Shown here piece by piece: positions 1 through 11,640 of a DNA stretch of 64,000 bases (its first letter is position 1; every line of letters begins with the position of its first letter). This DNA comes from Alopecurus myosuroides (Eukaryota; Streptophyta; Magnoliopsida; Poales; Poaceae). Under the pieces are notes generated by a model. That model saw nothing but the letters and a program-made list of their open reading frames with translations, did no database searches and was not told the origin of the DNA. The position numbers and the translations under genes were made by a program. Location of the stretch: the NCBI GenBank assembly GCA_028641055.1, contig CM054062.1, forward strand, positions 16,797,639 to 16,861,638, written 5' to 3'.

Positions 1-445
1 ACGGGGAGGGCGCGGCCACCGTTTTTATAGCCTGGCTGGGCCAGTCGCCGCGCCGCGCGTGTCGCCGCTGCCGCACCGCCATTAATCCGGTGGACTTTGA
101 CTGGCCACGCGTGTCGCCGCTGCATGCACTGGCCGCCGCCTCCGGCAGCCTTTGACGGCGCGGGCGCCGAGAAGGAAGTCACGGGCGGGGGTTTCCGTTC
201 CCGCGCTTTTTCCCGGCGCGTCACTGACAGCGTTGGCCCGCCCGCGCGGCCTCGCGGTTTTGCCCCCCCAGGCCGAACCCAGCGGGCTGGGTTCGGCCTG
301 GGTGCCGCGGCGCCAAATAGCGCCGAAACGGCGCTATTTGGGCCTCTGGGGGGGCGAGTGGTGAAGAAGCGGCGCTATTCGCCGCTTCCGCCGCGAAAAA
401 AGCCCCCTGGGGGGGCTCTGGGGGGGACGGCTGGAGATGCCCTTA
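1..445. mobile_element. GC-rich end of a MULE-like or Pack-MULE-like element
   Basis: Very GC-rich DNA whose right edge (421-445) carries GGAGATGCCCTTAG, the reverse complement of the CTAAGGGCATCTCC type of end common on grass Mutator-like elements. The left end lies outside the window, so no matching terminal repeat or 9-bp target duplication could be checked. Short ORFs here are compositional. It could instead be the upstream part of the MULE at 1072-3955. The class is inferred from one end only. Confidence 0.3.
267..387. repeat. three consecutive perfect hairpins
   Basis: Three inverted repeats follow each other. 267-302 has 17-bp arms and a 2-bp loop. 313-341 has 13-bp arms and a 3-base AAA loop. 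367-387 has 8-bp arms and a 5-base loop. Arms match perfectly by direct reading. Stacked palindromes of this sort are common in subterminal regions of DNA transposons. Confidence 0.8.
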
Positions 446-1071
446 GTTTGGAGTCGATTCCGTTCCGCGAAGTGGGTCCGGGGCTTCCAGGTGGGACCGC
501 CAAGTTAGTTGAAGCCGTCAGGAGCTTAGAGGTAGGACCGCCCAGTTAGTTGACTATGCTGAATAGTCCACACCCGAGCCTCCCGCCACCACCGTCGTGC
601 GCTGCCGCCCAGTTAGTTGACCCGCCGTCGTGCGCTGCCGCTATCGTCACCGCCACCGCCACACCACCCCCTGCCGCGGCACCACCACCTGCGGCGCCAC
701 CACCACGTGCTCCACCGCCACCTGATCTTCAGCCAGCACCACCTCCCACCACCACCTGTGTCGCAGCCAGCAGCACCCATTTACGCCGCCAGCACCACCT
801 GCACCGTCGTGGCCGTTCCGCGTGGCCACCTGCTTCACCGCCACCGTCCTGCGACGCCGCTGCCCGCCACCTGCTCGTTCCACCACTCTGTCCGCCACCT
901 GCTCGACGAAATGGATAGAAATGAAATGGAGAGCGGTGGCGACCTGGGTGCGGAGACACGCCGCGTCCACGATTGGGCTCCCATTGGGTAAGTACTGAAC
1001 TTTGAATTGACGATTCAACATGGGATGCCATTGATTTGCAGGTGATTGCGTCTCTGTTTTCGTGGGTTAGG
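446..1071. other. upstream spacer: CCACC low-complexity tract and GTTAGTTGA repeats
   Basis: No gene seen. The motif AGTTAGTTGA, preceded by CCGCC(A/C), occurs three times around 498, 540 and 610. From about 579 to 905 the DNA is a degenerate CCACC/CCGCC tract that yields proline- and histidine-rich spurious ORFs in several frames. The segment probably holds the promoter or 5' region of the MULE gene that follows; no convincing TATA box was seen. Confidence 0.5.
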
Positions 1072-3955
1072 ATGGAGTTACGGTTTGCTTTCTTGGTGAA
1101 CATTAGAAGGGACCGGTACATCGTCGATGCAGACAATAAGAAGAAATTCTAAGGAGGTTTCAGTTATTCGGTCCCAATGGATTGTAATTGGAGTTTCAGA
1201 CAATTTGGGTAGATAATTTGCAGCCCATATCCTTGGGGTTTGCATGATGAAGTGGAATTTAGATACTTTGATGGGAGGAAAGATTGGATCCAAATTAGTA
1301 ATGATGAAGAGCTCGCTACCATGTTCTCTAAGCATAAGGAGGCAGAGAATTTTCATGTGAAGCTGCAAAATGATGTGGTTGTGCCGGCAGTTGGACAGAC
1401 GGTGGCGGGTTCATCTTCTGTGGCAGGACTATCACGTCGTACTGCCAACTCTAGCCAGAACAGTTCAAAACCAAGTCGATGTGGTGGCTCGACAAGTGTG
1501 GGCACTGGGAGAACCCCTGGGAGAAAGGTTCCTGTTGAAGTGGAGTCTGATGCCTACATTTCTGCGGATGATGAAGAGAGGCTATATTCTCATGTTCTTC
1601 AGAATTTAAGACGGACATCTCGGAAATCCAATATGAGTCTGACAGTTACCTTGAAGAGGAGGAAGACCGGGCACCTGTTGAATGGGACCCTGAGAACCCT
1701 CTTATGGCAGAAGGTTGCATTTTTTGCTTCCGTAGCTGAGTGTAGAAATGCACTTGTGACGTACTGCATTAAGGCAGAACGTGCGTTTACAGTTAACAAG
1801 AGCGATAAAAGGCGCTACACCATGCACTGTATGTCTGAGGATTGTCAATGGAGGATGCACGCATCTAAAATGCGTGGTAGCACCAATATTCAGGTAAAAG
1901 TGAACCCTTTTCCCCACACATGTCAAGAATCAACCCTTAGGAAGCAAACAATCGGTAGTGCCAAGTCAAGATGGGTGGCAGAAAACCATCAAGTGAGTAT
2001 AAAGGAATTACAGAAAAACATCAAAGACAAGTTCAAGATAAATTTACCATACATGAGGGTGTTCAATGGTAAACAGAAAGCATTGGAATCTATCCATGGT
2101 AACTGGAATGAAAGTTTTGAATTGTTGTATTCATTCAAAGCTGAAGTGGAGAGGAAAAGCCCAGGTAGTATTGTTGAAATTGATCACCACTCCATGGAGT
2201 ACACATTGAAGAGAGTGACAAGGACCAAGGAGTGCTTTAGGAGGGTTTTTGTGTGCTTTGAAGCTTGTCGAATGGGTTTTTTTGTAGGTTGCAGGCCTTA
2301 TTTGGCTATTGATGCTACTTTTCTCACAGGGAGGTTTAAAGGACAGATAGTAGCAGCTTGTGCAGTTGATGCACACAATTTTTTTTCTAGTTGCCTACGG
2401 TGTGCTGGAGACAGAGTCTGAGGAGAGCTGGACATTGTTTTTGCAGAATCTGCGTCGGGTTATATCACATGCCAATGCGTTGGTAATTCACACAGATGCG
2501 TGCAAGGGTTTAGAAGTGGCCGTGGACAATGTGTTCCCAGGAGTATAGCATAGGGAATGCATGCGTCACCTTGCGGCAAATTTTGTGAAGAAATTCAAAG
2601 GAAAGTTTTTACCGACAATTTATGGCGAGCATCTTTGACTTGCAGTGTGAGGAAGCACAACTACCACATGAGGCAGTTATACACAAATGAGAAAGTGAAG
2701 GAATACTTAGAAACACACCACTCGAAGTTATGGGCCAGAAGCCAATTCAGTGAACTGAGCAAAGTTGACTATGTACACAATAATCTTGCAGAATCTTTCA
2801 ACTCAACGATCCGAAAACTAAAGGATCTTTATTTGGTGGATTTGCTTGACAGGATAAGGATAGAATGCGCCGAGAAATTTCATTTGCGTCTTGGAATAGC
2901 TCATGCAAAATTCATGGGCCACGTTATTATCCCGGCTGTGATGAAGGTGTTGAAGTAAAAAACAGAAAGCTTGATAATGAACATGAGATTTATCTCGGAT
3001 ACCAAATCAGAGGTATCAGTCTTTGATAAAGTTAACAAAGAATGGAGATATCCAGTGGATTTAGAAGATAAAACTTGCAGTTGTAGGCAATGGCAGATAA
3101 CTGGGTTGCCATGCATTAATGCCTTGTTTTTCATCACTTCTATCTCAGGTCCAGCAGGGAATATACAGCAGTATGTACATGATTACTACTCTGTTGCAAT
3201 GTTTAGAGCCACATATGCATATGCCTTGTCTGCTTTAGAGGGAAAACAACAATGGGATAGAGTGGACCCTAGATTCAAACTTTGTGCTCCAGTTCTGAAG
3301 AGAGCTGCAGGTAGACCGGGGAAGAGTCGACACCGACGTCGCAGTGAAGGAGGTGGACTTGGAGCGAGGGTGCGTAAGTGCACAAGGTGTGGTGGGACTA
3401 GTCATTTCGGCAAATATTGTGATAACACAATAGATTCAGGGTTTGGAGAGAGTATTCCTGATGAAAATGATGGTCAACAGCTGGATGCAGCATTTGAAAA
3501 TGATGGTCAGCAGCCGGATGCAGCATTTGAAAATGATGGTCAGCAGTCAAGTGATTCAGATGATGCAACATTTGAAAATGATGATCCAGTCCATGATGCC
3601 CCAGTCGATGATCCGCTGGATGCTCCAGATGCTCCAGTCGATGATCCGCTGGATGCTCCAGTCGATGATCCTGCCATGATCTCACCAGTTTCATTGGATG
3701 CTCCAGTCGATGATCCTGCCATGATCTCACCAGTTTCATTTTCAGATGGGCATGTAAATCCTGCCATGATCTCACCAGTTTTCATTTTCATTTTTATTTA
3801 TCATGATCATTTATGTTTTATACAGATCTGGTGTAGTTTCAAATAAGAAGGTTAAGGTACCGACTACCAAGAGGAGAAGACAAGAAGTTGTGCGCAAGAT
3901 GAGCACAAGGAGCAAAGGGTCACCAAAACAGCCAAGGATCACAAACAAGCCCTGA
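1072..3955 (+). pseudogene. MuDR-type (MULE) transposase, decayed
   Basis: Mutator-like transposase, a nuclear enzyme that moves MULE DNA transposons. In order: an N-terminal PB1-like stretch (likely original start ATG 1072; longest open part begins 1240), a DNA-binding region with conserved Cys/His (about 1800-1920), the MULE catalytic core with AIDATFLTG (about 2300-2340), HTDACKGLE (about 2490) and NNLAESFNSTIRKLK (about 2780), a SWIM-like finger CSCRQW...GLPCIN (about 3075-3120), a CX2CX4HX4C knuckle (about 3380-3420), an acidic repeat tail, and a basic last exon after an apparent intron (acceptor near 3825; stop 3953-3955). Breaks: a frame change in the T8 run 2379-2386, TAG at 2546-2548, a second frame change near 2605-2612 and TAA at 2956-2958. 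The last SWIM ligand is Asn where the family has His. Not functional as read. Confidence 0.85.
3459..3780 (+). repeat. coding minisatellite in the MULE acidic tail
   Basis: Three copies of an about 33-bp unit (encoding ENDGQQ.DAAF) are followed by several copies of an about 42-bp unit (encoding DAPVDDPAMISPVS and shorter DAPVDDPL variants). All stay in frame, so the protein repeat expanded by whole codons. Array edges are approximate. Confidence 0.75.
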
Positions 3956-4100
3956 CGCTATTTAGACTAAGTTGGTGTTGTATTTCTGTTGAATAATATT
4001 GTATTTATGTTGACTGGTGATGTATCTATGTTAGAACATAGTTTGGATGATGTTTGAATAATGTTGGATGATGTTGAACCAAGTCATTCCAAAATTTTAG

Positions 4101-4810
4101 GCAAATGTGCTTCAAATGAGGTCTGAAGCTAGGGTAAACACCCCCGTTTGTAATTTCATGAAAAATTCGACATTGTCTAAATTATCCAAATAAATTTGAG
4201 GAGCAACTATATCACATATAACAACATTGTGCGTTGGATCCATGTCATTTTGATTTTTTTTTGAATTATTTATGCTCATTTGAAACCATCGCTCTATTCT
4301 CATGAGAAATATGATTCAAATGAGGTCTGAAGCTAGGGTAAACACCCCTGTTTGTAATTTCATGAAAAATTCGACCTTGTCTAAATTATCCTAATAAATT
4401 TGAGGAGCAACTATATCACATATAACAACATTGTGCGTTGGATTCATGTCATTTTGAATTTTTTTTGAATTATTTATGCTCATTTGAAACCATCGCTCTA
4501 TTCTCATGAGAAATGTGCTTCAAATGAGGTATGAAGCTAGGGTAAACACCCCCGTTTGTAATTTCATAAAAAATTCTACCTTGTCTCAATAATCCAAATA
4601 AATTTGAGGAGCAACTATATCACATATAACAACATTGTGTGTTGGATTCATGTCATTTTGATTTTTTTTATTATTTATGCTCATTTGAAACCATCGCTCT
4701 ATTCTCATGAGAAATGTGCTTCAAATGAGGTCCGAAGCTAGGGTAAATACACCCATTTGTGCTTCAACATTTTTTGGCATCTTGTCTAAATCAGCCAAAT
4801 TAATTTCCTA
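4101..4810. repeat. about 204-bp tandem repeat, 3.5 copies
   Basis: The anchor TTCAAATGAGGT begins at 4111, 4315, 4519 and 4720, giving periods of 204, 204 and 201 bp. Each unit holds CTAGGGTAAACACCCC, an AT-rich middle and CATCGCTCTATTCTCATGAG. The fourth copy is partial and diverged. The array lies directly after the MULE transposase and may belong to that element or to a separate array. It shows no coding capacity. Confidence 0.85.
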
Positions 4811-4835
4811 GATATCTGTTCTACATATATTGTGT

Positions 4836-5070
4836 AAATATGAAGTTTCATTATGTTTTGAATAATTCTTCTATTTTTTTATTTTTTATTTGAATAACAT
4901 GGTTTAATAGAAAAATCATATGTAAAACAGATAGAAATCATCGCTCTAGTAAATCTGAAGTTTCATTATGTTCTGAATAATTCTTCTATTTTTTTATTTT
5001 TTATTTAAATAAGATGGTTTAATACGTAATAGAAAAGAAATCATATGTAGAATAGATAAAAACCATCCCT
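4836..5070. repeat. two copies of a 115-bp AT-rich unit
   Basis: TGAAGTTTCATTATGTT followed by a T-rich run recurs at 4841 and 4956, a period of 115 bp. The TCGCTCTA motif of the preceding 204-bp array also reappears at about 4940, linking the two arrays. Confidence 0.65.
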
Positions 5071-5383
5071 GTGGCCAACGGACCAACCAATCCGAGCGCA
5101 GAACGAGCGTCTCGCGGATAGCTATGGCTGCGGGCGCATCTGGCCGATGCAAGATTCCTTCTAGAAGGCGTCGATCCAACAACCCAGGTCGAATCTCTGG
5201 GTGTCCTTCTAGAAGCTTTTCGGTTGGGTCAACATGGTTTTGTGAGGGTTGACTAACTTTGAAATGAGCATACATAATTCAAAAAAAATCGAAAAAATAT
5301 AAAACCGACGCACATAGTATTGTTATGTCATATAGTAACGAGAAAAAAAATAAACTTGTCTTATAAAGAATGGAACGAAAAAG

Positions 5384-5874
5384 CCTTGTCTAATATGTGA
5401 TACCTCGAACATAGTAGTAGAGATTTCAAGGAAGATGAGGTGAGTTTTAAAACTTTGAAAATGAAAAAAGTCAAAACTCACCAAAGCCTCACCAAAGCTT
5501 CATTTTGGAGTGACTAAGAAAGATCCAAAGTTATTTTTTCATTTTGATGTTTTAAACTTGTTTTATTTACGATTTTCGATTAAAACCATTATTATTCAAA
5601 AGAAAATAAATAATATGAATATTCATCCAATAAATAGTGAGGCTTCGGAATTACATTATATAGGTCAAATACAAGTTTAGGAAAAATATAAATAGGATTT
5701 ATAAACATTAGAACGAAAGTCTTCACTAAAATGTGATTCCTCGAATAGAGTAGTAGTGATTTCAAAGAATATGAGGTGGGTTCTATAATTTTGAAATGTA
5801 AAGTGTCAAAACCTCACAAAAGCTTCATTTTGGAGTGACTAAGAAAGATCCAAAGTTATTTTTTCATTTTGATG
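5384..5874. repeat. direct duplication with 325-bp spacing
   Basis: A segment ending in a 50-bp identical stretch (5499-5549 and 5824-5874) occurs twice, 325 bp apart. The upstream parts are related but diverged. The second copy stops exactly where the 356-bp array begins. No gene seen between 5070 and 5871. Confidence 0.75.
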
Positions 5875-7590
5875 AGTTTACATGCTCTTATAGTCTTGGT
5901 GAGTTTACATGCGCTTATAGGGTGAAACTCCCGTATCGGACGAAACATTGTGAATCTTCCGAAGAGGTGGGTTCTACCTTTTTGTTTTGTGTTACTATGG
6001 GATATACTAACACAACCAAGCAAATAGTTCCACATTTCTACCCCCTTTCGACGCCGTTACCGCGTGTTTCCGTATAAGTACGGTATTTCTCTAGCGGGTC
6101 TAGGGATTCACCGGGAGGGGGGCTACGAAGCGTCTGGATCCCAACACAAGCTAGGGGGTGCCATACCATGTTATTATAGGTGTTTTGTGTGTTTTGTATG
6201 TCAAATATTGCACTCTGGGGTGTGACCCGCTTCACCGGCATCCACTTCTCTCTCGTGAGTTTACATGCGCTTATAGGGTGAAACTCCTGTATCGGACGAA
6301 ACATTGTGAATCTTCCGAAGATGTGGGTTCTACCTTTTTGTTTTGTGTTCCTATGGGCCATCCTAACACAACCAAGAAAATAGTTCCACATTGCTACCCC
6401 CTTTCGACGCCGTTACCGCGTGTTTCCGTATAAGTCCGGTAATTCTCCAGCGGGTCTAGAGTTTCACCGGGAGGGGGGCTACGGAGCGTATGGATCCCAA
6501 CACAAGTTAGGGGGTTCCATACTATGTTAGTATAGGTGTTTTGTGTGCTTTGGATGTCAAATATTGCACTCCGGGGTGTGACCCGCTTCACCGGCATCCA
6601 CTTCTCTCTCGTGAGTTTACATGCGCTTATAGGGTGAAACTCCCGTATCGGACGAAACATTGTGAATCTTCCGAAGAGTTGGGTTCTACCTTTTTGTTTT
6701 TTGTTCCTATGGGCTATCCTAACAAAACCAAGCAAATAGTTCCACATTGATACCCCCTTTCGACGCCGTTACCGCGTGTTTCTGTATAAGTCCGGTATTT
6801 CTCCAGCGGGTCTAGGTTTTCACCAGGAGGGGGGCTACGAAGCGTATGGATCCTAAAACAAGATAGGGGGTGCCATACCATGTTAGTATAGGTGTTTTGT
6901 GTGCTTTGGATGTCAAAAATTGCACTCCGGGGTGTGACCCGCTTCACCGGCATCCACTTCTCTATCGTGAGTTTACATGCGCTTATAGGGTGAAACTCCT
7001 GTATCGGACGAAACATTGTGAATCTTCCGAAGAGGTGGGTTCTATCTTTTTGTTTTGTGTTCCTATGGGCTATCCTAACAAAACCAAGCAAATAGTTCCA
7101 CATTGCTACCCCCCCTTTTGACGTGTTACCGCGTGTTTCCGTATAAGTCCGGCATTTCTCCATCAGGTCTAGGGTTTCACCGGGAGGGGGGCTACGAAGC
7201 GTCTGGATCCCAACAAAAGATAGGGGCTGCCATACCATGTTAGTATAGGTGTGTTGTGTGCTTTGGATGTCAAATATTGCACTCAGGGGTGTGACCCGCT
7301 TCACCGGCATCCACTTCTCTCTCGTGAGTTTACATGCGCTTATAGGGTGAAACTCCCGTATCGCACGAAACATCGGGAATCTTCCAAAGAGGTGGGTTCT
7401 AACTTTTTGTTTTGTGTTACTATGGTCTATCCTAACACAACCAAGCAAATAGTTCCACATTGCTACCCCCTTTCGACGTCGTTACCGCGTGTTTCCGTAT
7501 AAGTCCGGTATTTCTCCAGCGGGTCCGGTATTTCACCGGAGGAGGGCTACGGAGCGTCTGCATCCCAACACAAGCTAGGGGGACACCGCA
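5875..7590. repeat. 356-bp satellite-like tandem array
   Basis: Unit starts, read from GAGTTTACATGCGCTTATAG, are at 5901, 6257, 6613, 6969 and 7326. Periods are 356, 356, 356 and 357 bp. The fifth unit is cut short at about 7590. A short broken copy sits at 5871-5890, just before the first unit. Units differ by scattered substitutions and rare 1-2 base indels. Open frames on both strands follow the repeat and are not genes. Unit length is near twice a nucleosome repeat, as in many plant satellites. I do not recognise the family. Confidence 0.9.
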
Positions 7591-7623
7591 CTGTACCAAC
7601 TATCTCTAAAGCTGTCTAGAAAT

Positions 7624-8936
7624 TGTTGGGAATATGCCCTAGAGGCAATCATGTATGATGTAATTCCCAATGTATTCATAAAGTTATTAAGTTGTTCTTT
7701 GGTTTGAACATCTGATATATGTCATTGAATATGTGATTCGATTGTGGAACTATGTATTCATGTTGTTCATACTAATTATCCTTGGTCGTTAAGGTTGTGC
7801 TGGACACACACCCTAGACTAATGTGAGTGTTGGCTGATGACACGGTTCCACTTGTCATGGGCATGGTGATGCCATTCCAACGTTCACGGACTTGGCTAAA
7901 GAGTTTAGCAAGTCGGACTGACCCATATTGAGATGCAACGAGTACGTCGTCATTTGCATGTCTCAATCAATGTAATCCTTAGACCTGAGATTGTCGCACA
8001 ATCCGAGTTGTGGATCACCGACTTAGGTTCTGTTAAACGCTGCTCTGTGACAAGGCAGTTATAAAGGCAGAGTTCGGGTCGAATGAAAAACAAGCTGCGT
8101 GATGTGGATAATCATGATGGGATTTTGCCCCTCCGAATGGAGAGATATTCTCTGGGCCCTCTCGAGTGATATGATTCAGGAAGCACGGCCATGCGTGACT
8201 CAGTTAAGTGTTAACTGTGTCTGTTGACTAAGAGTTAGTCAGATGAATCATATATCACGGACCGAGAAGAGAGTTGAGCTATTTAAGGGATGACGATAAA
8301 TCGCCTATAGTTCTACAACGTATATCGTGAGGCAAAAGGGATTAAGATGAATATCACATTGAAAGGTATGTCGTCATGACTCAATGGGACTTGGGAGTCG
8401 GCACGTTCTGCTAGGAGCCGCTACCGATTGATCGATTGAGAGTCGGACTCCAATCGTGTCCAAGTCGCCATGAGCCTGCAGGGTCGCACACTTAAGAGCG
8501 GGAGCAAGTATTGGTCGGGTTGGACCCGAACCGGAAATGGACTGAGTTTATGAGTCGGACTCACAGAGGGAATGGGCCACAAGTGTTGTGAAGCCCACTA
8601 CCATTCGCTATATAAAGAGGGGCGCAGGTTGCCCAACGGGCACGTTAGTCGACTCCCATGCGTTGGGAACCCTAGCTCCACTCAGTCCAGCCGTCGCACC
8701 GGACCTAGCAGTCCGCCGTCGGAGCTCCTCCTCGTACGTGTGGATACCGGCAGAGGTGTTGTACGTTCAACACTTCGACGTTCGCGGGATCGGATCGTGG
8801 ACTGCACTGCCCCGACGCGCTTTATCGATAATCCGCAACCGCGCGTCTAGTGGTAATCATCGTGGCCTTCTACCTCGGCTAGATCTTGGAAGTACCGCGT
8901 AGGAAAAAGTTTTGTTTATCTCGACGCGTTCCAACA
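7624..8936 (+). repeat. 5' LTR of the Angela-like copia element
   Basis: 1313 bp, TG...CA. A TATATAAA box at 8609-8616 marks the probable start of transcription. Compared with the 3' LTR it keeps 176 bp (8030-8205) that the other copy lacks. Confidence 0.93.
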
Positions 8937-8937
8937 G

Positions 8938-8949
8938 TAGTATCAGAGC
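8938..8949 (+). promoter_or_regulatory. primer-binding site (initiator tRNA-Met type)
   Basis: TAGTATCAGAGC begins two bases after the 5' LTR. It matches the usual plant copia site TGGTATCAGAGC, complementary to the 3' end of initiator tRNA-Met, with one mismatch (A for G at position 2). Confidence 0.85.
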
Positions 8950-10330
8950 GGTAGCTTCTGGTATTAGGCCCGAGATCCGTACATATGTGATATGTAGTTA
9001 GCGTTAGATGTGATCTAATTGCTGTTTTGGTGGTCGGTCTATGAGATAGATCGGTTTTGTACAAGGTTGATTGGATCAATCGTACTCGGGGTTAATGGAT
9101 GATCTGGTTTCCGTGATCATACTGATAAGGTCGTGAAACAACTTACCCCTACCGGTCGGTTTCCGCCATCGGGGTATACCGTGACACATAAATCCAGTTG
9201 CGGTGATCGAAGATCAAAGAGTTTGATCGAATCGGAATACGGATCAGATTTGGGTAAAATTGTTTTATCCGATGAAGAAAATCCATGATCGGAATGCAGA
9301 TGAGATCTGCGTTTTCCAAAATCGTCGGGCGCTGCCCCTTCGATCACCGCCCGCTATCCGGCTAGCGGGACCGCCGGCTTCGCCCTGTCGTAGAGCCTTA
9401 GATGTCGTTACGAGTTTCACAACGCCGGTAGATATCGTGTCTATGCATAACTTGTTTTTGCAGGAAGTTGTGAATGGTATGGCTTATGTGCATGTGATGT
9501 GTGTAATCCATACATGATCTGCGTATCATGTTTCTTGTCAGCCGGTTGGAGCCTATGTGCTATCATTTTATTGTATAACGACCTGCGTGTCGGATTCTCT
9601 ATGTAATTTTTCATTTACTAGCTAGTGTAGCTTGTTGGAGAACTCGGGTCAATGTACAAGTCGGCTACATGGAGTAAGATGACACGTGCCAAGAGTTGGC
9701 ACGAGTCGACTTACAAGCTTTGTGGAGATGGAAATCACCATGAAGAGAGCCATACCATTTCACATTATAATTGCTTTATTTGTGTTATTGTTATGTCTCC
9801 TTTTACCTCTATTTAGATAGTTGGTAGATTTTTAATCCCTCAAAGAAGGTCTAGTCGGTCGTCCCGCCAGTGCTGCATCATCACAAGTCGGACATTCTTG
9901 GTAGTGGGCTCATGAAATTGAGGTGCTACCAATTCTTTCCGATCTGGTGGGTTTGAGTCGGACTCTTACAAGCGGAAGCACTTGGTAATCTAGACGAGTC
10001 CATCACAACGGTTGTGGGGCTCGGGGCGAGGAAGGTTAGGAGCCGGGGCATGTGATGTCACCCAACTAACAGGAGTCGTATAGGGATACGATTGGCAAGG
10101 TGTTGCCTACCTAGATCACTTGACGGCTAGCGGTGATGCTAAAGCTCACTAGTCGGCTTGCTTATTTAGGATCTTGAATCACTTAGCAACCATCGGAGGG
10201 GTGTTGGTTCTAGTGGGAGCATAAGTATTAAAATGTTTAATATGCCTGCTCTTTTATGAATACATGTCTTAAGTGTTTTGCATATTTTCTGTTGTAGATC
10301 AATAGCACCTAGCAACCTTTCTCAGTTGTC
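8950..10330 (+). other. untranslated leader of the copia element
   Basis: About 1.4 kb between primer-binding site and gag with no convincing coding frame. A long leader of this kind is normal for BARE/Angela elements, where it holds packaging signals. Short ORFs here (for example 9260-9517) show no family likeness. Confidence 0.6.
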
Positions 10331-10340
10331 CACTTTTGCG

Positions 10341-11640
10341 TTGAGGTTAATCCTAGAGAAAGATAAGCTTAATGGAACTAATTTCACCAACTGGTACCGT
10401 AATCTGAGGATAGTCCTCAAGCATGACAAGAAAGAACATGTTCTAGAAACTCCACTTCCAGAAGAGCCATATGACGATGCGACTGTCGCAGTCATGAATG
10501 CCTACCGTAAGACTAGAGATGAGTCTACGGAAATTAGCTGTCTTATGCTTGCACACATGGAACCGGACTTGCAGCAGTAGTTCGAGAATGTTGAGGCGTA
10601 CGATATGATCGAAAGCCTCAAAAGTATGTTTCAGGCTCAGGCAAAGACCGAGAGGTATCAAGTCTCTCAAGTTTTGCTGGGTTGTAAGCTTAAAGATGGT
10701 GATCCACTGAGTCCGCATGTAATCAAGATGACTGGATCGGCTGGGCTTCCCAATTAACGAAGAGTTCGCTACTGATATAATTCTGAACTCTCTTCCTAGT
10801 GCGTATGGTCCTTTCATTTCGAACTACCATATGCATGGTATGGATAAGAAGATCACTGAATTAAATGGGATGCTCAAAACGGCAGAGGCTGATCTTAAGA
10901 AAGGCGCCAGTCAAGTGTTGATGGTACAGAATAAGGCTAAGTTCAAGAAGAGTTCTTGGACTAAGAAGAAGAAGGATAAGTCAGGAGGCAACGCCCATGG
11001 CCCTGTCCAGAGCGCTTCCTCAAAGACTAAGCCTTCTCCTACAGCCGGAGCCAATTGCTTCTATTGCAAGCAGGATGGCCACTGGAAGAGGAACTGCACC
11101 AAGTATTTGGCTGACAGAGCCAAGAGTGGAGGTGTGACTTCCAACTCAGGTACGCTTGTGTGCAATATTATAGACATTTATCTTGCTGATGCGCCTAACA
11201 GTTCTTGGGTATATGATACCGGATCAGTTATTCACATATGCAACTCGTTGCAGGGACTGGTAAGAACTAGGAGCGTGGCAAGAGGAGAGGTTGATATTCG
11301 GGTCGGCAACAAGGCGAAAGTCGCTGCGTTGGAAGTCGGCACGATGCAACTTCATTTACCTTCAGGATTTTTATTGGAACTGAATAATTGTTATTGTGTT
11401 CCAGCGCTTAGTCGAAACATTATTTCCGCCTCATGTTTGATGAGACAAGGTTATGAGTCGAATATTAAGAATAATGGTTGTTCTTTATATTTGAAAGATA
11501 TGTTTGATGGTTTTGCACCCGTTCAGAACGGGTTATTTATTTTAAATCTTGATAGTGAATCAGTCTATAACATAAATGTTAAAAGGTTGAAACCAAATGA
11601 TTCTGAATATGACTTACTTTTGGCACTGTCGGCTTGGTGA
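10341..11640 (+). pseudogene. copia gag and protease, broken
   Basis: Gag forms the capsid; protease cuts the polyprotein. The gag start LEKDKLNGTNFTNWYRNLR lies near 10350. An in-frame TAG at 10578-10580 follows QQ, and a frame change is needed near 10735-10750. The frame then stays open to 11640. The zinc knuckle CFYCKQDGHWKRNC is at 11056-11097 (CX2CX4HX4C, intact). The protease motif WVYDTGSVIHIC lies near 11205-11240 (D-T-G, active-site type). A further frame shift near 11620 is needed to reach integrase. Confidence 0.85.

Noticed and set aside
97..1021. Overlapping long ORFs in several frames on both strands
   Set aside because: GC-rich and CCACC-repeat composition yields Pro/His/Arg-rich frames with no family likeness.
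5835..7502. ORFs of 69-248 codons on both strands in the 356-bp array
   Set aside because: They repeat with the satellite unit and follow its phase; no conserved protein features.
5901..7590. CRISPR-like array
   Set aside because: Units are long direct repeats without spacers, and the genome is a plant.
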